Below, piece after piece: positions 15,533 through 23,879 of a DNA stretch of 64,000 nucleotides. Each line of letters begins with the position of its first letter. The stretch's first letter is position 1. The notes beneath the pieces were generated by a model that saw only the letters and a list, made by a program, of their open reading frames with translations, had not been told where the DNA came from and ran no database searches. The stretch is taken from positions 930,001-994,000 of the forward strand of contig NZ_CP015102.1 in assembly GCF_002214485.1 (NCBI RefSeq). The letters run 5' to 3'. The DNA is from Thermococcus pacificus (GTDB taxonomy: Archaea; Methanobacteriota_B; Thermococci; Thermococcales; Thermococcaceae). Position numbers and translations under genes: made by a program.

Positions 15533-16642
15533 ATGGAGCCGCTCAGTGTTTTTAAGGACAGGAAAATCGCCCAGAGGATCGTGAGGCAGATACACGAGGA
15601 AGCGAAGGGACTGGAAGAGGTCCGCTTCATGCACGTCTGCGGAACCCACGAGGACACGGTAACGCGTTTCGGGATACGCTCCCTTCTCCCGGAGAACGTC
15701 AAAATCGTCAGTGGGCCCGGCTGTCCTGTCTGCATAACCCCCGTAGAGGACATAGTCAAGATGCGTGAGATCATGAAGGAGGCCTACGCCGAAGGGGACA
15801 GGATAATCCTCACGACCTTCGGGGACATGTACAAGATCCCGACCCCCCTGGGGAGCTTCGCTGATTTGAAGAGTGAAGGCTACGACGTGAGAATAGTTTA
15901 CTCCATCTTCGACACCTACAGGATAGCGAAGGAGAACCCGGACAGGACGGTTGTTCACTTCAGTCCCGGCTTCGAGACAACAACGGCCCCAACCGCCGGG
16001 ATGCTCAACACCGTCGTGGAAGAGGGGCTTGAGAACTTCAGGATTTACTCCGTCCACCGCCTAACGCCACCGGCAGTTGAGGCGCTTGTAAAGCAGGGCA
16101 CCAAGTTCCACGGCCTCATCGACCCCGGCCACGTCTCGACGATAATCGGCGTTAAGGGCTGGGAGTACCTCACCGGGGACTACGGCATACCGCAGGTCAT
16201 AGCTGGTTTTGAGCCCGTTGATGTTCTGATGGGAATCCTTATGCTCATTAGAATGGTCAAAAGCGGGGAGGTAAAGATACTCAACGAGTACACTCGCGCC
16301 GTCAGGTACGAGGGCAACGTTACAGCTCAGAGGCTCATAGAGAAGTTCTTCGAGGTCAAAGACGCCAAGTGGAGAGCCCTCGGAGTTATTCCGAAGAGCG
16401 GGCTTGAGCTGAAGAGGGAGTGGAGGGAGCTTGAGATAAGAACCTACTACGACCCGGAGGTCCCCAAGCTTCCAGACCTCGAAAAGGGCTGTCTCTGCGG
16501 GGCAGTGCTGAGGGGTCTGGCGCTCCCAACCGACTGCCCGCACTTCGGCAAGACCTGCACGCCCAGGAGTCCCGTTGGCCCGTGCATGGTGTCCTACGAG
16601 GGAACCTGCCAGATATTCTACAAGTACGGCGTCTTGTTCTGA
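15533..16642 (+). CDS. hypD: hydrogenase maturation protein HypD
   Basis: 369-residue scaffold on which, with HypC, Fe(CN)2CO is built. Conserved motifs include MHVCGTHEDT (redox Cys), GPGCPVCITP, FSPGFETTTAP and the C-terminal 4Fe-4S cluster cysteines in LEKGCLCGAVLRG, PTDCPHFGKTC and GPCMVS. Its length matches the family. It is the second gene of the hypCD transcript. HypF follows after a 91-bp region with its own promoter. Confidence 0.97.
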   Translation: MEPLSVFKDRKIAQRIVRQIHEEAKGLEEVRFMHVCGTHEDTVTRFGIRSLLPENVKIVSGPGCPVCITPVEDIVKMREIMKEAYAEGDRIILTTFGDMYKIPTPLGSFADLKSEGYDVRIVYSIFDTYRIAKENPDRTVVHFSPGFETTTAPTAGMLNTVVEEGLENFRIYSVHRLTPPAVEALVKQGTKFHGLIDPGHVSTIIGVKGWEYLTGDYGIPQVIAGFEPVDVLMGILMLIRMVKSGEVKILNEYTRAVRYEGNVTAQRLIEKFFEVKDAKWRALGVIPKSGLELKREWRELEIRTYYDPEVPKLPDLEKGCLCGAVLRGLALPTDCPHFGKTCTPRSPVGPCMVSYEGTCQIFYKYGVLF

Positions 16643-16650
16643 CACCAAAG

Positions 16651-16659
16651 GTTCAAAAC
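16651..16659 (+). promoter_or_regulatory. core SurR half-operator upstream of hypF
   Basis: GTTCAAAAC matches the SurR core GTTn3AAC but lacks the downstream GTT. It lies 10 bp before the perfect site at 16669, so the hypF promoter may carry tandem sites. Confidence 0.4.
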
Positions 16660-16668
16660 TCCCCTATC

Positions 16669-16685
16669 GTTTTCAACTTTTGGTT
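16669..16685 (+). promoter_or_regulatory. SurR operator upstream of hypF
   Basis: GTTTTCAACTTTTGGTT is a perfect GTTn3AACn5GTT site, 8 bp before the TATA box (CTATAAAG, 16694-16701) and about 50 bp before the hypF start. This is the activator geometry shared with hypC. Confidence 0.8.
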
Positions 16686-16733
16686 TTGGAAACCTATAAA
16701 GCCTTTGATTGCAAAGGAAGGACAGGTGAGAGG

Positions 16734-19052
16734 ATGAAGGCGTATCACATTCACGTTCAGGGAATAGTCCAGGCCGTTGGATTCAGGCCCTTCGTCTACA
16801 GAATAGCTCACGAGCACAACCTTAAGGGCTACGTCAAGAACCTTGGAGATGCGGGCGTTGAGATAGTGGTTGAGGGCAGAGAGGAGGATATAGAGGCGTT
16901 TCTTAGGGACCTACACCGCAAGAAGCCGCCGCTCGCGAGGATTGACAGGGTTGAGAAGAGGGAAATCCCGCCCCAGGGCTTTCCCGAGTTCTACATCGAG
17001 AGAAGCTCGAAGGGTGGAAAGGGTGGCGACTCAATAATCCCTCCCGACATAGCAATATGCGACGACTGCCTGAGGGAGCTCTTCGACCCGACCGACAAGC
17101 GCTACATGTATCCGTTTATCGTCTGCACCAACTGCGGACCAAGGTTCACGATAATTGAAGACCTCCCCTACGACCGCGAGAACACGACCATGAGAGAGTT
17201 CCCCATGTGCGACTTCTGCAGGAGCGAGTATGAAGACCCGCTCAACAGACGCTATCACGCCGAGCCGACGGCCTGTCCCGTCTGCGGGCCGAGTTACCGC
17301 TTATACACGAGCGACGGGAAGGAACTAACAGGCGACCCGCTGAGGAAGGCGGCCGAGCTTATAGACAAAGGCTACATAGTGGCCATTAAAGGCATCGGCG
17401 GAATTCATTTAGCGTGCGATGCGACCAACGAGGAGGCAGTTGTCGAACTCAGGAGGAGAACATTCAGGCCGCAGAAGCCCTTCGCGATAATGGCCGACTC
17501 CCTTGAGACGGTTAAAAGCTTCGCCTACGTGAGCAGGGAAGAGGAAGAAGAACTCACCAGCTACAGGAGGCCGATAATAACGCTCCGCAAGAAGGAACCC
17601 TTCCCCCTGCCCGAAAATCTGGCTCCAGGTCTGCACACCATCGGAGTTATGCTCCCCTACGCGGGAACCCACTACATCCTCTTCCACTGGAGCAGGAGTA
17701 AAGTCTACGTGATGACTTCAGCGAACTACCCCGGGATGCCGATGGTCAAGGACAACGAGAGGGCCTTCGAGGAGCTTAAAGAGATGGCCGACTACCTCCT
17801 CCTGCACAACAGGAAGATACTCAACAGGGCAGATGACAGTGTTATCCGCTTCGTCGATGGGAAGAGGGCCGTTATAAGGCGCTCCCGCGGCTTTGTGCCG
17901 TTGCCGGTAGAGATTCCCTTCGATTACCGCGGTTTGGCCGTTGGGGCAGAGCTGATGAATGCATTTGGCGTTTCAAAGAACGGAAAGGTTTACCCGAGCC
18001 AGTACATAGGCAACACGGGGAAGCTCGAAGTCCTTGAGTTCATGCGCGAGGCAATAGCGCACTTCAGAAAGATTCTCCGCGTCAAGGACTTTGACTTAAT
18101 CATCTCTGACCTCCACCCGGGCTACAACACGACGAAGCTGGCGATGGAGCTGGCTAATGAATTGGACGTTGAGCTCCTCCAGGTTCAGCACCACTACGCC
18201 CACATAGCGAGCGTTTTGGCAGAAAAGAACCTCGAATCGGGGGTTGGGATTGCCCTCGACGGAGTCGGCTACGGAACCGACGGGAACGTCTGGGGCGGGG
18301 AGGTTCTCTACCTGGGCTACGAAGACGTCGAGAGGTTAGCTCATATAGACTACTATCCGCTCCCAGGTGGCGATTTAGCGAGCTACTACCCGCTGAGGGC
18401 GTTGATGGGGATTCTGAGCAAAGTCTACTCAATCGAGGAGCTTGGGGAGATAATAGGGCGCTGCTGTCCCAAAGCGGTCGAGAGCCTCAAGTACGGAAAG
18501 GTCGAGTTCAGCGTTATCCTCAACCAGCTCGCCAAGGGCGTAAACACCGCCTACGCATCCTCGACTGGAAGGGTTCTAGATTCGCTCGCTGTTTTGCTCA
18601 ACGTCGCCTACAGGAGGCACTACGAGGGCGAACCCGCGATGAAGCTCGAGAGCTTTGCGATGAAAGGTAAGAACGACCTGAAGTTCGAAGTTCCCGTCGA
18701 GGGCGAGCTGATAAAGGTTGAAGAGCTGTTCCTTCAGGCCCTTGATGCAATCGAGAAAGCTTCTCCGGCGGACATAGCGTATTCAGTTCACCTGGCTCTC
18801 GCGAGAGCCTTCGCGAACGTTGCCATAGAAAAAGCCATGGAGTTCGGCGTGAAGGACGTTGCTATAAGCGGCGGCGTAGCCTACAACGAGCTCATCGTGA
18901 AGACGATTAGAAAAGCGGTTGAAGCATCCGGACTGAGGTTCCACGCGACGACGGAAGTTCCGCGCGGAGACAACGGGATAAACGTCGGCCAGGCCTTCCT
19001 CGGCGGCCTCTACCTTGAGGGCTACCTGAGCAAAGAAGATTTGATGCTTTGA
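16734..19052 (+). CDS. hypF: carbamoyltransferase HypF
   Basis: 772-residue enzyme making the thiocarbamate precursor of the hydrogenase CN ligands from carbamoyl phosphate and ATP. Domains in order: acylphosphatase (about 1-90, VQAVGFRPFVYRIA); zinc fingers (CDDCLRELFD, CTNCGPRFT, CDFCRSEY, CPVCGP); a YrdC-like domain (about 200-390, KGIGGIHLACDA); and a Kae1-like domain ending in GGVAYNELIVKTIRKA. VQHHYAH binds metal in the Kae1-like part. The start ATG 16734 has AGGTGAGAGG upstream and lies 33 bp after the TATA box. HypE follows on the same strand. Confidence 0.96.
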   Translation: MKAYHIHVQGIVQAVGFRPFVYRIAHEHNLKGYVKNLGDAGVEIVVEGREEDIEAFLRDLHRKKPPLARIDRVEKREIPPQGFPEFYIERSSKGGKGGDSIIPPDIAICDDCLRELFDPTDKRYMYPFIVCTNCGPRFTIIEDLPYDRENTTMREFPMCDFCRSEYEDPLNRRYHAEPTACPVCGPSYRLYTSDGKELTGDPLRKAAELIDKGYIVAIKGIGGIHLACDATNEEAVVELRRRTFRPQKPFAIMADSLETVKSFAYVSREEEEELTSYRRPIITLRKKEPFPLPENLAPGLHTIGVMLPYAGTHYILFHWSRSKVYVMTSANYPGMPMVKDNERAFEELKEMADYLLLHNRKILNRADDSVIRFVDGKRAVIRRSRGFVPLPVEIPFDYRGLAVGAELMNAFGVSKNGKVYPSQYIGNTGKLEVLEFMREAIAHFRKILRVKDFDLIISDLHPGYNTTKLAMELANELDVELLQVQHHYAHIASVLAEKNLESGVGIALDGVGYGTDGNVWGGEVLYLGYEDVERLAHIDYYPLPGGDLASYYPLRALMGILSKVYSIEELGEIIGRCCPKAVESLKYGKVEFSVILNQLAKGVNTAYASSTGRVLDSLAVLLNVAYRRHYEGEPAMKLESFAMKGKNDLKFEVPVEGELIKVEELFLQALDAIEKASPADIAYSVHLALARAFANVAIEKAMEFGVKDVAISGGVAYNELIVKTIRKAVEASGLRFHATTEVPRGDNGINVGQAFLGGLYLEGYLSKEDLML

Positions 19053-19101
19053 GCAAAGCGTTAAATTCAAAGGTGTATAACCTTAAACGGGGGAGTTGAA
19101 A

Positions 19102-20118
19102 ATGGGAGAAAAGATAAAGCTCGAACACGGAGCCGGCGGAGAGATAATGGAGGAGCTTTTGAGGGACGTGATACTCAAAACGCTGACCCTCAAGAGCGCC
19201 GGTGGAATAGGACTCGACGCCCTCGACGATGGGGCGACGATACCCTTTGGCGATAAGCACGTAGTCTTCACAATAGACGGTCACACCGTTAAACCGCTCT
19301 TCTTCCCCGGCGGAGACATCGGCAGGTTGGCAGTCAGCGGTACGGTGAACGACCTGGCTGTTATGGGAGCCCAGCCGCTCGCTTTGGCGAATTCCATGAT
19401 AATCGGCGAGGGCCTTGATATGGACGTCCTTGAGAGGGTTCTCCGCTCGATGGATGAGACGGCCAGAGAAGTGCCAGTCCCGATAGTCACGGGCGACACC
19501 AAGGTCGTTGAAGACCCGATAGAGATGTTCGTAATCACCGCAGGAATAGGTATTGCCGAGAGGCCGATAAGCGATGCCGGGGCCAAAGTTGGAGACGCTG
19601 TTTTGGTCAGCGGGACGATAGGAGACCACGGGATAGCGCTGATGAGCCACCGCGAGGGGATAGCCTTTGAGACCGAGCTGAAGAGCGATGTCGCGCCGAT
19701 ATGGGACGTCGTTAAAGCGGTGGGGGATGCAATAGGCTGGGAGAACATCCACGCGATGAAGGACCCGACGAGGGCTGGTTTGAGCAACGCGCTCAACGAG
19801 ATCGCTCGTAAGAGCAACGTGGGAATCCTCGTAAGGGAAGCGGATATTCCAATAAGGCCCGAAGTTAGGGCCGCGAGCGAGATGCTTGGCATAAGCCCCT
19901 ACGACGTTGCTAACGAGGGCAAGGTCGTGATGGTTGTGGCTAAAGAATACGCCGAGGAGGCCCTTGAAGCAATGAGAAAAACCGAAAAGGGCAAGAACGC
20001 GGCGATAATCGGTGAGGTAATAGACCAGTACCGCGGGAAGGTTATTCTTGAAACGGGAATCGGTGGGAAGAGGTTTATGGAACCCCCTGAGGGGGACCCG
20101 GTTCCGAGGATATGCTGA
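19102..20118 (+). CDS. hypE: hydrogenase maturation dehydratase HypE
   Basis: 338-residue PurM-like ATPase that dehydrates the thiocarboxamide on its C-terminal cysteine to thiocyanate and passes CN to the HypC-HypD complex. It starts KIKLEHGAGGEIMEELL, contains VFTIDGHTVKPLFFPGGDIGRLAV and ends exactly in VPRIC, the required terminal Cys. The ATG 19102 is preceded by GGGGGAG; a TTG 6 bp earlier is unnecessary. It lies 49 bp after hypF with a weak TATA-like GTATAACC between, so it may be cotranscribed with hypF or have its own promoter. Confidence 0.96.
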   Translation: MGEKIKLEHGAGGEIMEELLRDVILKTLTLKSAGGIGLDALDDGATIPFGDKHVVFTIDGHTVKPLFFPGGDIGRLAVSGTVNDLAVMGAQPLALANSMIIGEGLDMDVLERVLRSMDETAREVPVPIVTGDTKVVEDPIEMFVITAGIGIAERPISDAGAKVGDAVLVSGTIGDHGIALMSHREGIAFETELKSDVAPIWDVVKAVGDAIGWENIHAMKDPTRAGLSNALNEIARKSNVGILVREADIPIRPEVRAASEMLGISPYDVANEGKVVMVVAKEYAEEALEAMRKTEKGKNAAIIGEVIDQYRGKVILETGIGGKRFMEPPEGDPVPRIC

Positions 20119-20190
20119 CTTTTCCCTTTTCTTTTAGCGAAGAAATGAAGGGGTAGCGACTTTTAAACAACCCCTTCCTTTTAGGGAGAG
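20119..20190 (+). terminator. terminator region after hypE
   Basis: Directly after the hypE stop is a T-rich run (TTTTCCCTTTTCTTTT, 20119-20135). It is followed by an inverted repeat, AAGGGG...CCCCTT, with a T tract (about 20148-20180). Either could terminate the hyp transcript. Confidence 0.4.
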
Positions 20191-20234
20191 AAAAGACTAT
20201 AAAAGCTTTGCAAATCCGCGAACCTCAAACTGAC

Positions 20235-20251
20235 GTTTTTAACCATGGGTT
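20235..20251 (+). promoter_or_regulatory. SurR operator upstream of the cysteine desulfurase pair
   Basis: GTTTTTAACCATGGGTT is a perfect GTTn3AACn5GTT site, 11 bp upstream of a TATA-like GTATAAAC (20262-20269). Activator-type placement. A second, more distal TATA-like ACTATAAAAG occurs at about 20194. Confidence 0.78.
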
Positions 20252-20300
20252 CAAAAAAGCCGTATAAACGCCCCCGCGAAGATAATAACGGTGATTATGG

Positions 20301-20594
20301 ATGATTATCTCGAAGCCCTGTGTCACGATGAAGGGCATCGTCATAAGTGGCTACTCCTGGGAGAGGCCGATAAAGATAGACCTGGCGAAAACCGCCCAGT
20401 GTCTCAAGGAGAAGGGCTACACCGTCAAGAAGCTCATCCCGGACATGATGCTAATCGTTGAGATGGAAGGTTTTGAGGTTAGCGTTTATCCCAGCGGAAA
20501 GATAATAATCAAGCTTCTCGACGACGCTAACAGGGGCAGGGAGATGGCGACCGTTGTGTATGACTGCGCTGGGATTCTGGAGGTGGTATCATGA
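20301..20594 (+). CDS. small conserved-looking protein cotranscribed with cysteine desulfurase
   Basis: 97-residue soluble protein of unrecognised family. It has an alternating strand/helix pattern: GIVISGYSWERPIKIDLAKTAQCLKEKGY, then LMIVEMEGFEVSVYPSGKIIIKLL, then a Cys near the end (VYDCAGILEVV). The FEVSVYPSGKIIIK hairpin is reminiscent of TBP-like or helix-grip sheets, but that is only a visual likeness. The ATG 20301 follows GGTGAT. Its stop overlaps the desulfurase start (ATGA), so the products are likely made in fixed ratio. A partner or regulator of sulfur transfer is a reasonable inference. Confidence 0.7.
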   Translation: MIISKPCVTMKGIVISGYSWERPIKIDLAKTAQCLKEKGYTVKKLIPDMMLIVEMEGFEVSVYPSGKIIIKLLDDANRGREMATVVYDCAGILEVVS

Positions 20595-21790
20595 AGATTC
20601 CGGACGACGTTAGGAAGGATATTCCGCTTACCAGCGAGGTCATCTACTTCGACAACACGGCCACTTCGCTAACTCCGAAGCCCGTTATCGAGGCCATGGA
20701 CGAGTATTACCTAAGGTACCGCGCCAACGTCCACCGCGGGGTTCATCGCCTTTCCCAGATGGCGACGCACAAGTACGAGGAGAGCAGGAAGGTCGTGGCC
20801 GACTTCATCAACGCAGAGTTTGAAGAGGTGGTTTTTACCAAGAACACGAGCGAGAGCCTCAACCTTGTAGCACTGGGACTGGAGCACCTCTTCAAGCCGG
20901 GGGACAAGATAGTGACGACCCCCTACGAGCACCACTCGGATTTGCTCCCCTGGCAGAGGCTGGCGAAGAAAAAGGGCCTGAAGCTGGAGTTCATTGAAGG
21001 GGACGACGAGGGCAACCTCGATTTAAGCGACGCCGAGAAAAAGATAAGGGGCGCGAAGTTAGTGGCAGTTCAGCACGTCTCCAACGCTCTTGGCGTCATC
21101 CACGAGGTTGAAGAGCTTGGAAAGCTCGCTAAGGAGGAGGGAGCGATATTTGTCGTTGACGCCGCCCAGAGCGCCGGCCACATGGAAGTTGATGTGAGGA
21201 AACTGAACGCGGACTTTTTAGCGTTTTCAGGCCATAAGGGGCCGATGGGTCCAACGGGAATAGGGGTGCTCTACATCAACCGGGAGTTCTTTGACGTCTT
21301 TGAGCCACCGCTCATCGGAGGCGGGACAATTGAAGACGTTGATTTCGACGGTTACAAACTGACAGAGCCACCTGAGCGCTTCGAGGCGGGAACGCCGAAC
21401 ATCGGCGGGGCGATAGGCCTCGCAGCAGGAATACGCTACATCCAGAGGATAGGGCTCGATAAGATCGAGAGGCAGGAGCACAAACTCGTGAAGCGCATCA
21501 CTGAAGGCCTGGACGAGCTGGAAGTCCCGTGGTACGGGCCGAGGAACCTGAAGAAGCACGCCGGAGTTGTGAGCTTCAACGTTCCACCGCTTCACCCCCA
21601 CGACGTGGCGGCGATACTCGACGGGAGAAACATAATGGTGAGGAGCGGCCACCACTGCGCCCTGCCGGTTATGAAGAAACTCGGGATAAACGGCACGGTC
21701 AGGGCTTCCTTCCACGTCTACAACAGCGTTGAAGAGGTCGAGACTTTCCTGGGAGTGATGGAGGAGCTGGTAAAAAGTTTGAGAGGTTAG
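20591..21790 (+). CDS. cysteine desulfurase (SufS/CsdB class)
   Basis: 399-residue PLP enzyme releasing sulfur from cysteine as a protein persulfide. The PLP lysine is in FSGHKGPMGPTG, the cofactor-binding His/Asp in EHHSDLLPW and VDAAQSAGHM, and the persulfide Cys in RSGHHCALPVM. The short active-site loop fits group II (SufS/CsdB). It is transcribed from a SurR-marked promoter with the 97-residue partner, directly downstream of hypF-hypE. A supply of sulfur for Fe-S or hydrogenase biogenesis is likely. It ends 4 bp into the convergent neighbour. Confidence 0.93.
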   Translation: MKIPDDVRKDIPLTSEVIYFDNTATSLTPKPVIEAMDEYYLRYRANVHRGVHRLSQMATHKYEESRKVVADFINAEFEEVVFTKNTSESLNLVALGLEHLFKPGDKIVTTPYEHHSDLLPWQRLAKKKGLKLEFIEGDDEGNLDLSDAEKKIRGAKLVAVQHVSNALGVIHEVEELGKLAKEEGAIFVVDAAQSAGHMEVDVRKLNADFLAFSGHKGPMGPTGIGVLYINREFFDVFEPPLIGGGTIEDVDFDGYKLTEPPERFEAGTPNIGGAIGLAAGIRYIQRIGLDKIERQEHKLVKRITEGLDELEVPWYGPRNLKKHAGVVSFNVPPLHPHDVAAILDGRNIMVRSGHHCALPVMKKLGINGTVRASFHVYNSVEEVETFLGVMEELVKSLRG

Positions 21791-22686
21791 AGGGGCATCT
21801 CGCCCCATTCCACGTCTATTGTTTCAGGCGTGCGGTAGATGAAGGCTCCCTGCCCCTTGTGGACGTGCTTCCTCATCGGGCCTGGCGGAACTCCACTTGC
21901 TTCGTAGATCAAGCTCTGCACATCTGGGTCGTGATAAAGGAGCAGAACCGGGCCGGACATGTTCAGCAGGGAATCCAGGGCGTACTCGCTGGTGACCACG
22001 GTTACCCTTTTGAGGGCCGGCTTTGCTAGGATGGGAAGTCCCGCGCCTCCCGCGGTGGTATAGGCCAAAACGGCCGCATCGTTGAGGCCTACCATCACCC
22101 TTCTCCTCTTCTCGACGGCTGCTGACAAGATGAGGAAAGCGTTTCCAACGAGGGTTATGCTGTGGGCATCTCCAAAGTCCACGAGGATGTTCTGGCCGAG
22201 TTCCGGCACTTCACCTGAGTAGAGGAGCTGGTCTAAGGCAGTGTAGCTCTCCGCGATTACCTCCGAGTATTTTTGCCCGGCCTTTAACGCCTCCGGAACA
22301 CTCCCAACCTTCCCTGCCAGTATATCCGAATAGAGCATCTCCGTTAGCGTCCTGTCAAGGCCGTAAATCGTCTGAATTATCGTGGCGGCTGTGTAGAAGT
22401 CAAAGTGGCCTTCAGCTGCGAGCTTTATGGGATCCAGACCGCTGGGCTTCGTGTCCTGAATTCTGAGAACTGTATCAAAGCCTTCTTCACTGAAACTTCC
22501 CTTCGTGTCGAAGATGACCCTGGAGTAGTCTTTCTCCATGTATTTTCCGGCTAAATGTTCCAATGCCTTGTCTGGCCACTCGTCCATACCGAAGACCTTC
22601 AGCGTCCTGCCGTGATAGGCTGGGTCGTAGAAGACGACCTCGCCTTCCCTTTCAAAAAGTCTGACGGCTATGCTGCTATATCTCAC
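21787..22686 (-). CDS. uncharacterised protein
   Basis: 299-residue protein, predicted soluble, of unrecognised family. It begins VRYSSIAVRLFEREGEVVFYD, has a central NILVDFGDAHSITLVGNAFL that resembles the phosphate-binding strand-turn of actin-like ATPases, and a GGAGLPILAKP loop. The start is GTG 22686, with GGTGAT five bases upstream and a minus-strand TATA-like ATATTTTTAG before it. An in-frame TTG at 22746 would overlap the upstream NAD-kinase-like gene. It is probably cotranscribed with that gene. I would not assign a function. Confidence 0.7.
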   Translation of the reverse strand: MRYSSIAVRLFEREGEVVFYDPAYHGRTLKVFGMDEWPDKALEHLAGKYMEKDYSRVIFDTKGSFSEEGFDTVLRIQDTKPSGLDPIKLAAEGHFDFYTAATIIQTIYGLDRTLTEMLYSDILAGKVGSVPEALKAGQKYSEVIAESYTALDQLLYSGEVPELGQNILVDFGDAHSITLVGNAFLILSAAVEKRRRVMVGLNDAAVLAYTTAGGAGLPILAKPALKRVTVVTSEYALDSLLNMSGPVLLLYHDPDVQSLIYEASGVPPGPMRKHVHKGQGAFIYRTPETIDVEWGEMPL

Positions 22687-22738
22687 AAGTATCACCGCTA
22701 AGCTAAAAATATGGGGAGGGGGTATAAACGGGTTCCGT

Positions 22739-23875
22739 TCAGACAACCTTCACCATTCTCTCCATCCAGGGGCTCACCCTGACCTTTATGTACCCCCTAA
22801 GCTTTTCGTCCACTTCTCTGTCGCCCGTGTAGACCCTGATAAAGCCATTCCGGACTTTTGAGGGCGTGGCGACGACTATTATGTTCTCCTTGGGAATGTG
22901 CCTCAGAACTTCCGCAGAGAACTGCTGGTTGCCCCTGCCGAAGAGGAAGTTGAGGCCCCCGATGACCGTGACAACGATTTTCGGGTTCCGATCAACAAAC
23001 CTGAGGAGGTCTTTCTCGGTCGCGTCCTTTACGAGGAGTCTAGCCCTTCCACCCTGAACCTCAACGACATCGACGCCGAGCAGCGTTCCGTCTATTCCAA
23101 GCGCGTCCTTTATTCTCTTTATCGTTGAGCCGGAGCCGAGGAAGTAAATCCCGTCGTTCTCGAGTATCTCCTCCGCAAGGGCTTCAGCTATGGCTTCAAG
23201 CTCGTCCTCCTCATCGAGGGGAACTCCCTCCTTGCTCCCCTGAACGAGGGTCTCAACGACCGGAACGAGGGCCTTCCCGTAGGTTCTGGCCTTAACCTCG
23301 TCGTGCCTGTAGGCTTCTTCGTCTATGTCCCTGACCTCTCTCTCCTCAAGCCTTGCCTTTCCCCTGATGAACTCCACTAAAACCCTCGCCGCGTCCTCCG
23401 GCGATGCGGCAAAGACTCCTGAGTACATCTTGACGCCGGTGGGTATTCCCAGGATGGGGGCTTTCTCATCGACGGCTTCAACGACGTCCCTAGCAGTTCC
23501 GTCGCCGCCTGCGAAGATGAGCAACCCGACTTTTCCCAGCATGCTCTTCGAGAGTTCCTTTGTGTCCTCTGAAGTGGTGTCCGGAATTCTGATCCCTTCA
23601 ACAAGGTGATAGCCTATCTCCCTATGCCGGATAACCTCGTAGGGAAAATCGAACTCCCTAAGAACATCTTCCCCGAGCGGCCCCGGACCGGTTAGAAACT
23701 CAATTTTTCGGGCCTCTTCGTAGTGTGTCAATTCACTAAGAAACAGTCTCACGAGGTCAGCGGCTATGGGCCTGGCTCCACGTTTTATGGCCTCTCCCAC
23801 AACCCCATCGGTGCCTTTGAGGGCAACTTTTCCTCCCATTCCGGCTATTGGGTTGACTATGAGTCCAACGCGCAT
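22739..23875 (-). CDS. ATP-NAD kinase-like protein (COG3199 type)
   Basis: 378-residue member of the ATP-NAD/AcoX kinase superfamily. It has the N-terminal NPIAGMGGKVALKGTDG motif, the diagnostic LIFAGGDGTARDVVEAV (GGDGT), and GIPTGVKMYSGVFA. COG3199 proteins are longer than housekeeping NAD kinases and their substrate is not firmly known. The ATG 23875 is followed downstream by the uncharacterised gene at 22686 on the same strand. The channel gene upstream ends 4 bp away, so a three-gene minus-strand transcript is likely. Confidence 0.82.
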   Translation of the reverse strand: MRVGLIVNPIAGMGGKVALKGTDGVVGEAIKRGARPIAADLVRLFLSELTHYEEARKIEFLTGPGPLGEDVLREFDFPYEVIRHREIGYHLVEGIRIPDTTSEDTKELSKSMLGKVGLLIFAGGDGTARDVVEAVDEKAPILGIPTGVKMYSGVFAASPEDAARVLVEFIRGKARLEEREVRDIDEEAYRHDEVKARTYGKALVPVVETLVQGSKEGVPLDEEDELEAIAEALAEEILENDGIYFLGSGSTIKRIKDALGIDGTLLGVDVVEVQGGRARLLVKDATEKDLLRFVDRNPKIVVTVIGGLNFLFGRGNQQFSAEVLRHIPKENIIVVATPSKVRNGFIRVYTGDREVDEKLRGYIKVRVSPWMERMVKVV

Positions 23876-23879
23876 GTTT

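Noticed and set aside
17031-17258. Small antisense frames within hypF and other hyp genes
   Set aside because: No RBS or promoter; explained by the complement of biased codons in the real genes.
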